Of a stretch of DNA of 64,000 nucleotides, positions 61,484 through 64,000 are shown piece after piece. The translations under genes and the position numbers were made by a program. Below the pieces are notes generated by a model, which was not told the DNA's origin, searched no databases, and saw only the letters and a list, made by a program, of their open reading frames with translations. This DNA comes from Anisakis pegreffii (Eukaryota; Nematoda; Chromadorea; Rhabditida; Anisakidae). The stretch spans positions 62,001 through 126,000 of the forward strand of contig JAPYMA010001814.1 of NCBI GenBank assembly GCA_035041965.1. The letters run 5' to 3'. How positions within the stretch are numbered: position 1 is the stretch's first letter; every line of letters starts with the position of its first letter.

Positions 61484-63498
61484 CGTGGCACCTTTGATCT
61501 CATATATCAAGCAGTTTTCCACTGGTGTTTTCTAAAATTAGAAGATTGGTCGGAGTTTTCATTATAAAACTTCCTTGCTGAGGAAATGGGGAATGCTGTC
61601 TGTCTCACAAAAGTAGTGGACAGGAAACAGAAAGTGCCCTTTCGAAGGGATCAATCTGCAGCATGAGGAGTGTCCTCAAACTGAACATTAATCCTGATCA
61701 AACTATGGCCATGCTGATCATTTTCGGTTGATGACGTTATATGCGGCACTGTTCCAAACATCATGAGACAAACAACTCAAAATCCGATATCGATAAGCAA
61801 AGCCATCATTCTACTGAAGAAAAAACAACTGAAATAAATGCTTTTCTCAATAATCATTTTATAGTCTGCGAAACAATCAATTTAGACAATCCATTTTCCG
61901 TATGATATTCTGAGTTTTTTTTCGACTCATACGACTACACTCGCGGGACTTACGTTTGTCACTCATGTTACCGAGCCTGAGGCAGGCTGTGATTTGGCTT
62001 ATGTTTGATTTTTCGATTTATAAATGATATTCACGTAATGATTGCTCTGTAACTACTAAATACAATATTATAGCGCAAATAATATCACGTTAGAAAGATA
62101 TTGTTTCGTTATAGTTTTGTGAACTCATTGATATGTAAGTGTGTTAGCTTTTTGCTTTCGCAGAAACCTTATAAATAAATCAATGTAAGCACATACACAC
62201 AAGTAAAAATTTAGTTGAGGAGTTTTATGATGACGCAATAGAGTGCGATTAGACTTCAGTGAAGATTATGAATGGACGAAAGAGATTTGCTGATGCTTTC
62301 TTCAGATTTGTCTGTTGCGAGTGTACTTGATGATAATTAATTGATTTTTACGTATATCGTTCAAGCACATACATTATGAATTCACTATAAATTCCTTGCA
62401 ACTTCACTTTATTACCCATCAGCGTTTTCCAGTCAATTTTTCGTCATTTTCATTTGGAGGTATCTTTAATGGTTTTTCACTATTCATGCACTAGATCAAG
62501 TCTGAAAATTAGGAATTTTTGGAAGAGTTGAAAGCGAACTGTGAAAAGAATATTTCAGATAGTGGTTTTTCACTTGTGTTCCGTTCCGCGCAGTGTTTTT
62601 GTGATACTTCTGAAGATGCGTCAATATGCTTACTGAAGATTTATCGTGAATCTACCAACTGAATAGATATTGGATGATATGAATACTGCTCGTTATTGGG
62701 AGTGAATGATTGTTCACGACAAACTCTCCAAAGTACAAAATCATCGATGATGCTACTGGATCATTATTAGCGTATATGTACGAAAGCGATAACAATAATA
62801 CTCATTGAGGTTGCCTATGTACAAAGTTAGTTATTGGCTTTTATATTTGTTGCTGAAAGAGCTTCCTTTCGGAGTTCGTTTTCACGGAGTGATTACTTCA
62901 CAGAAATGACCTCTGAGAGGATGAATTTAACAGAAACAACAGGCTAAACACTTTGATGAATGCATTGCCAACTGTAAATTCTTATTTATCATAATACTGT
63001 CTTGCATCACTTATAATTCACGATTATCACGTTATGCCACTGTCTAGGACTTTGATACGTTTCATTTTTGCTTCAAAATCTTGAACCTTCAACTATATGG
63101 TTTTTCAATACTCTCCTTGTCGAGTTTATGGATGTGTAAGCAATGAAAAGGAATTCGAATCAATCGTCTGAGTGAATAAATAAATAAATGAATAAATTTG
63201 CCGTCTCACAAGATGCTATCTCACATTAATTTTGCTATGGAAACATTAAGCTCTCTTCAGTGTTTTTGACACTTAACGTTACGAAGCTTTCATCATATTT
63301 AATATTATTTAAAGTTTTTTGAAAGCAAGACTGACGTCTGAATACTGCATAAAATTTCTTATTTGATGCGATATTTTATATTGGATGATTTTATAAGATA
63401 TTTACAGTTTTAATAATTCATTCAATTAGGATGCTAATTCTAGTTTTTCTGATGAATAAATAAATCATCACTAAATAAATCATCTCAAATCTTCACAG
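61484..63498. other. intergenic or long intron
   Basis: No exon recognised with confidence. Near 61575-61660 a short frame (EEMGNAVCLTKVVDRKQ) has coding-like composition but no clear splice partners. If the exons at 61089 and 63499 belong together, this is an intron. Confidence 0.35.
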
Positions 63499-63654
63499 GC
63501 ATACTCAGTCAAATCACCACCGTCGTCGGCATCGTGCAATATGAATGATAACGATGAACTGATCATTGAAGATGATAAAAATGAGAATTTGACCAACAAT
63601 AGATCAGATTCGCTAAGTTCGCTGAACGGAAGTGTCGAGAGTAATGTTGGAAAC
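63499..63654 (+). CDS. acidic, Ser/Asn-rich internal exon of a gene running off the right end
   Basis: A 52-codon exon bounded by a CTTCACAG acceptor and a strong GTAAGT donor, phase 0 on both sides. It reads AYSVKSPPSSASC, then NDNDELIIEDDKNENL, then SDSLSSLNGSVESNVGN. The composition is that of a disordered regulatory region, as in the N-termini of transcription factors, but no domain is visible and the rest of the gene lies outside the window. The upstream partner may be the exon ending at 61283, which has a matching phase. Confidence 0.5.
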
Positions 63655-64000
63655 GTAAGTTCGATTATGAAGTCTATTTGATGTTTCGTTACGGAAAACA
63701 GTTTGTATGTTCCGCATGAATTTGAAATCCTCTATCGTCTATTGTCATTGTATGACATTTGATTTGTTCATAACATATCGATCATCTCATTTCCATATGT
63801 CAACTACACGAATCTACTGCTGCTTTTTATGACTACTTTCAACTGCTAATAATCCCATAAAGGAGTTTATCACGACTGTAATGTCGTTTATACTTATTTA
63901 CTGAAATGCATGTAAGCATTACTATGATTACACCTCTTAATGATCATAATATTTATTCACACTTATCCAGCGATCAGTTTTATCGCTTTTAGCGTGCACT
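63655..64000. other. intron of the terminal gene
   Basis: Follows a consensus GTAAGT donor and contains no further exon before the window ends. Confidence 0.4.

Overview
This is a stretch of an AT-rich animal nuclear genome, almost certainly a nematode. The evidence is a major-sperm-protein-domain gene, an AN11/SWAN-type WD40 pair, a nematode-style GNAT acetyltransferase pair, many small exons with short GT-AG introns, a eukaryotic initiator tRNA, and long gene-poor stretches rich in small diverged repeats. There are no bacterial operons, CRISPR arrays or phage genes. Every recognised protein-coding gene lies on the + strand. Gene models were built by joining exons by eye at splice sites with matching reading phase. 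Most close perfectly in frame to a stop, but first exons are the weak point.

Layout. 1-4.2 kb: little, apart from a possible small secreted-peptide ORF on the - strand. 4.2-6.4 kb and 10.9-13.1 kb: two paralogous GNAT N-acetyltransferase genes with the same intron positions. 13.9 kb: initiator tRNA-Met on the - strand. 14.4 kb: a ~0.3 kb dispersed repeat whose inverted partner lies at 32.4 kb. 17.0-18.9 kb: a cluster of diverged repeats with a 409-bp tandem period. The second unit is split by a 406-bp tRNA-derived element flanked by an exact 13-bp target-site duplication, the best-supported mobile element here. 20.1-27.2 kb: a tandem pair of DCAF7/WDR68 (AN11, SWAN) WD40 genes. 29.1-30.9 kb: a two-exon NADH:flavin oxidoreductase (Old Yellow Enzyme family). 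31.7-33.4 kb: an MSP-domain protein. 38.6-42.8 kb: an 11-exon major facilitator transporter. 42.8-54.6 kb: a gene desert of nearly 12 kb. 54.6-59.4 kb: an 11-exon CDC25 dual-specificity phosphatase. 59.8-60.4 kb: a small membrane protein of unknown family. 61.1 kb to the right end: pieces of an unrecognised gene.

The genes do not form one pathway. What stands out is local duplication (GNAT pair, WD40 pair, several repeat pairs) and small structured elements: the tRNA-derived element with a self-complementary end, a microRNA-precursor-like hairpin in a CDC25 intron and a second one in an intron of the downstream WD40 gene. These RNA-structure calls come from base pairing only and need expression data.
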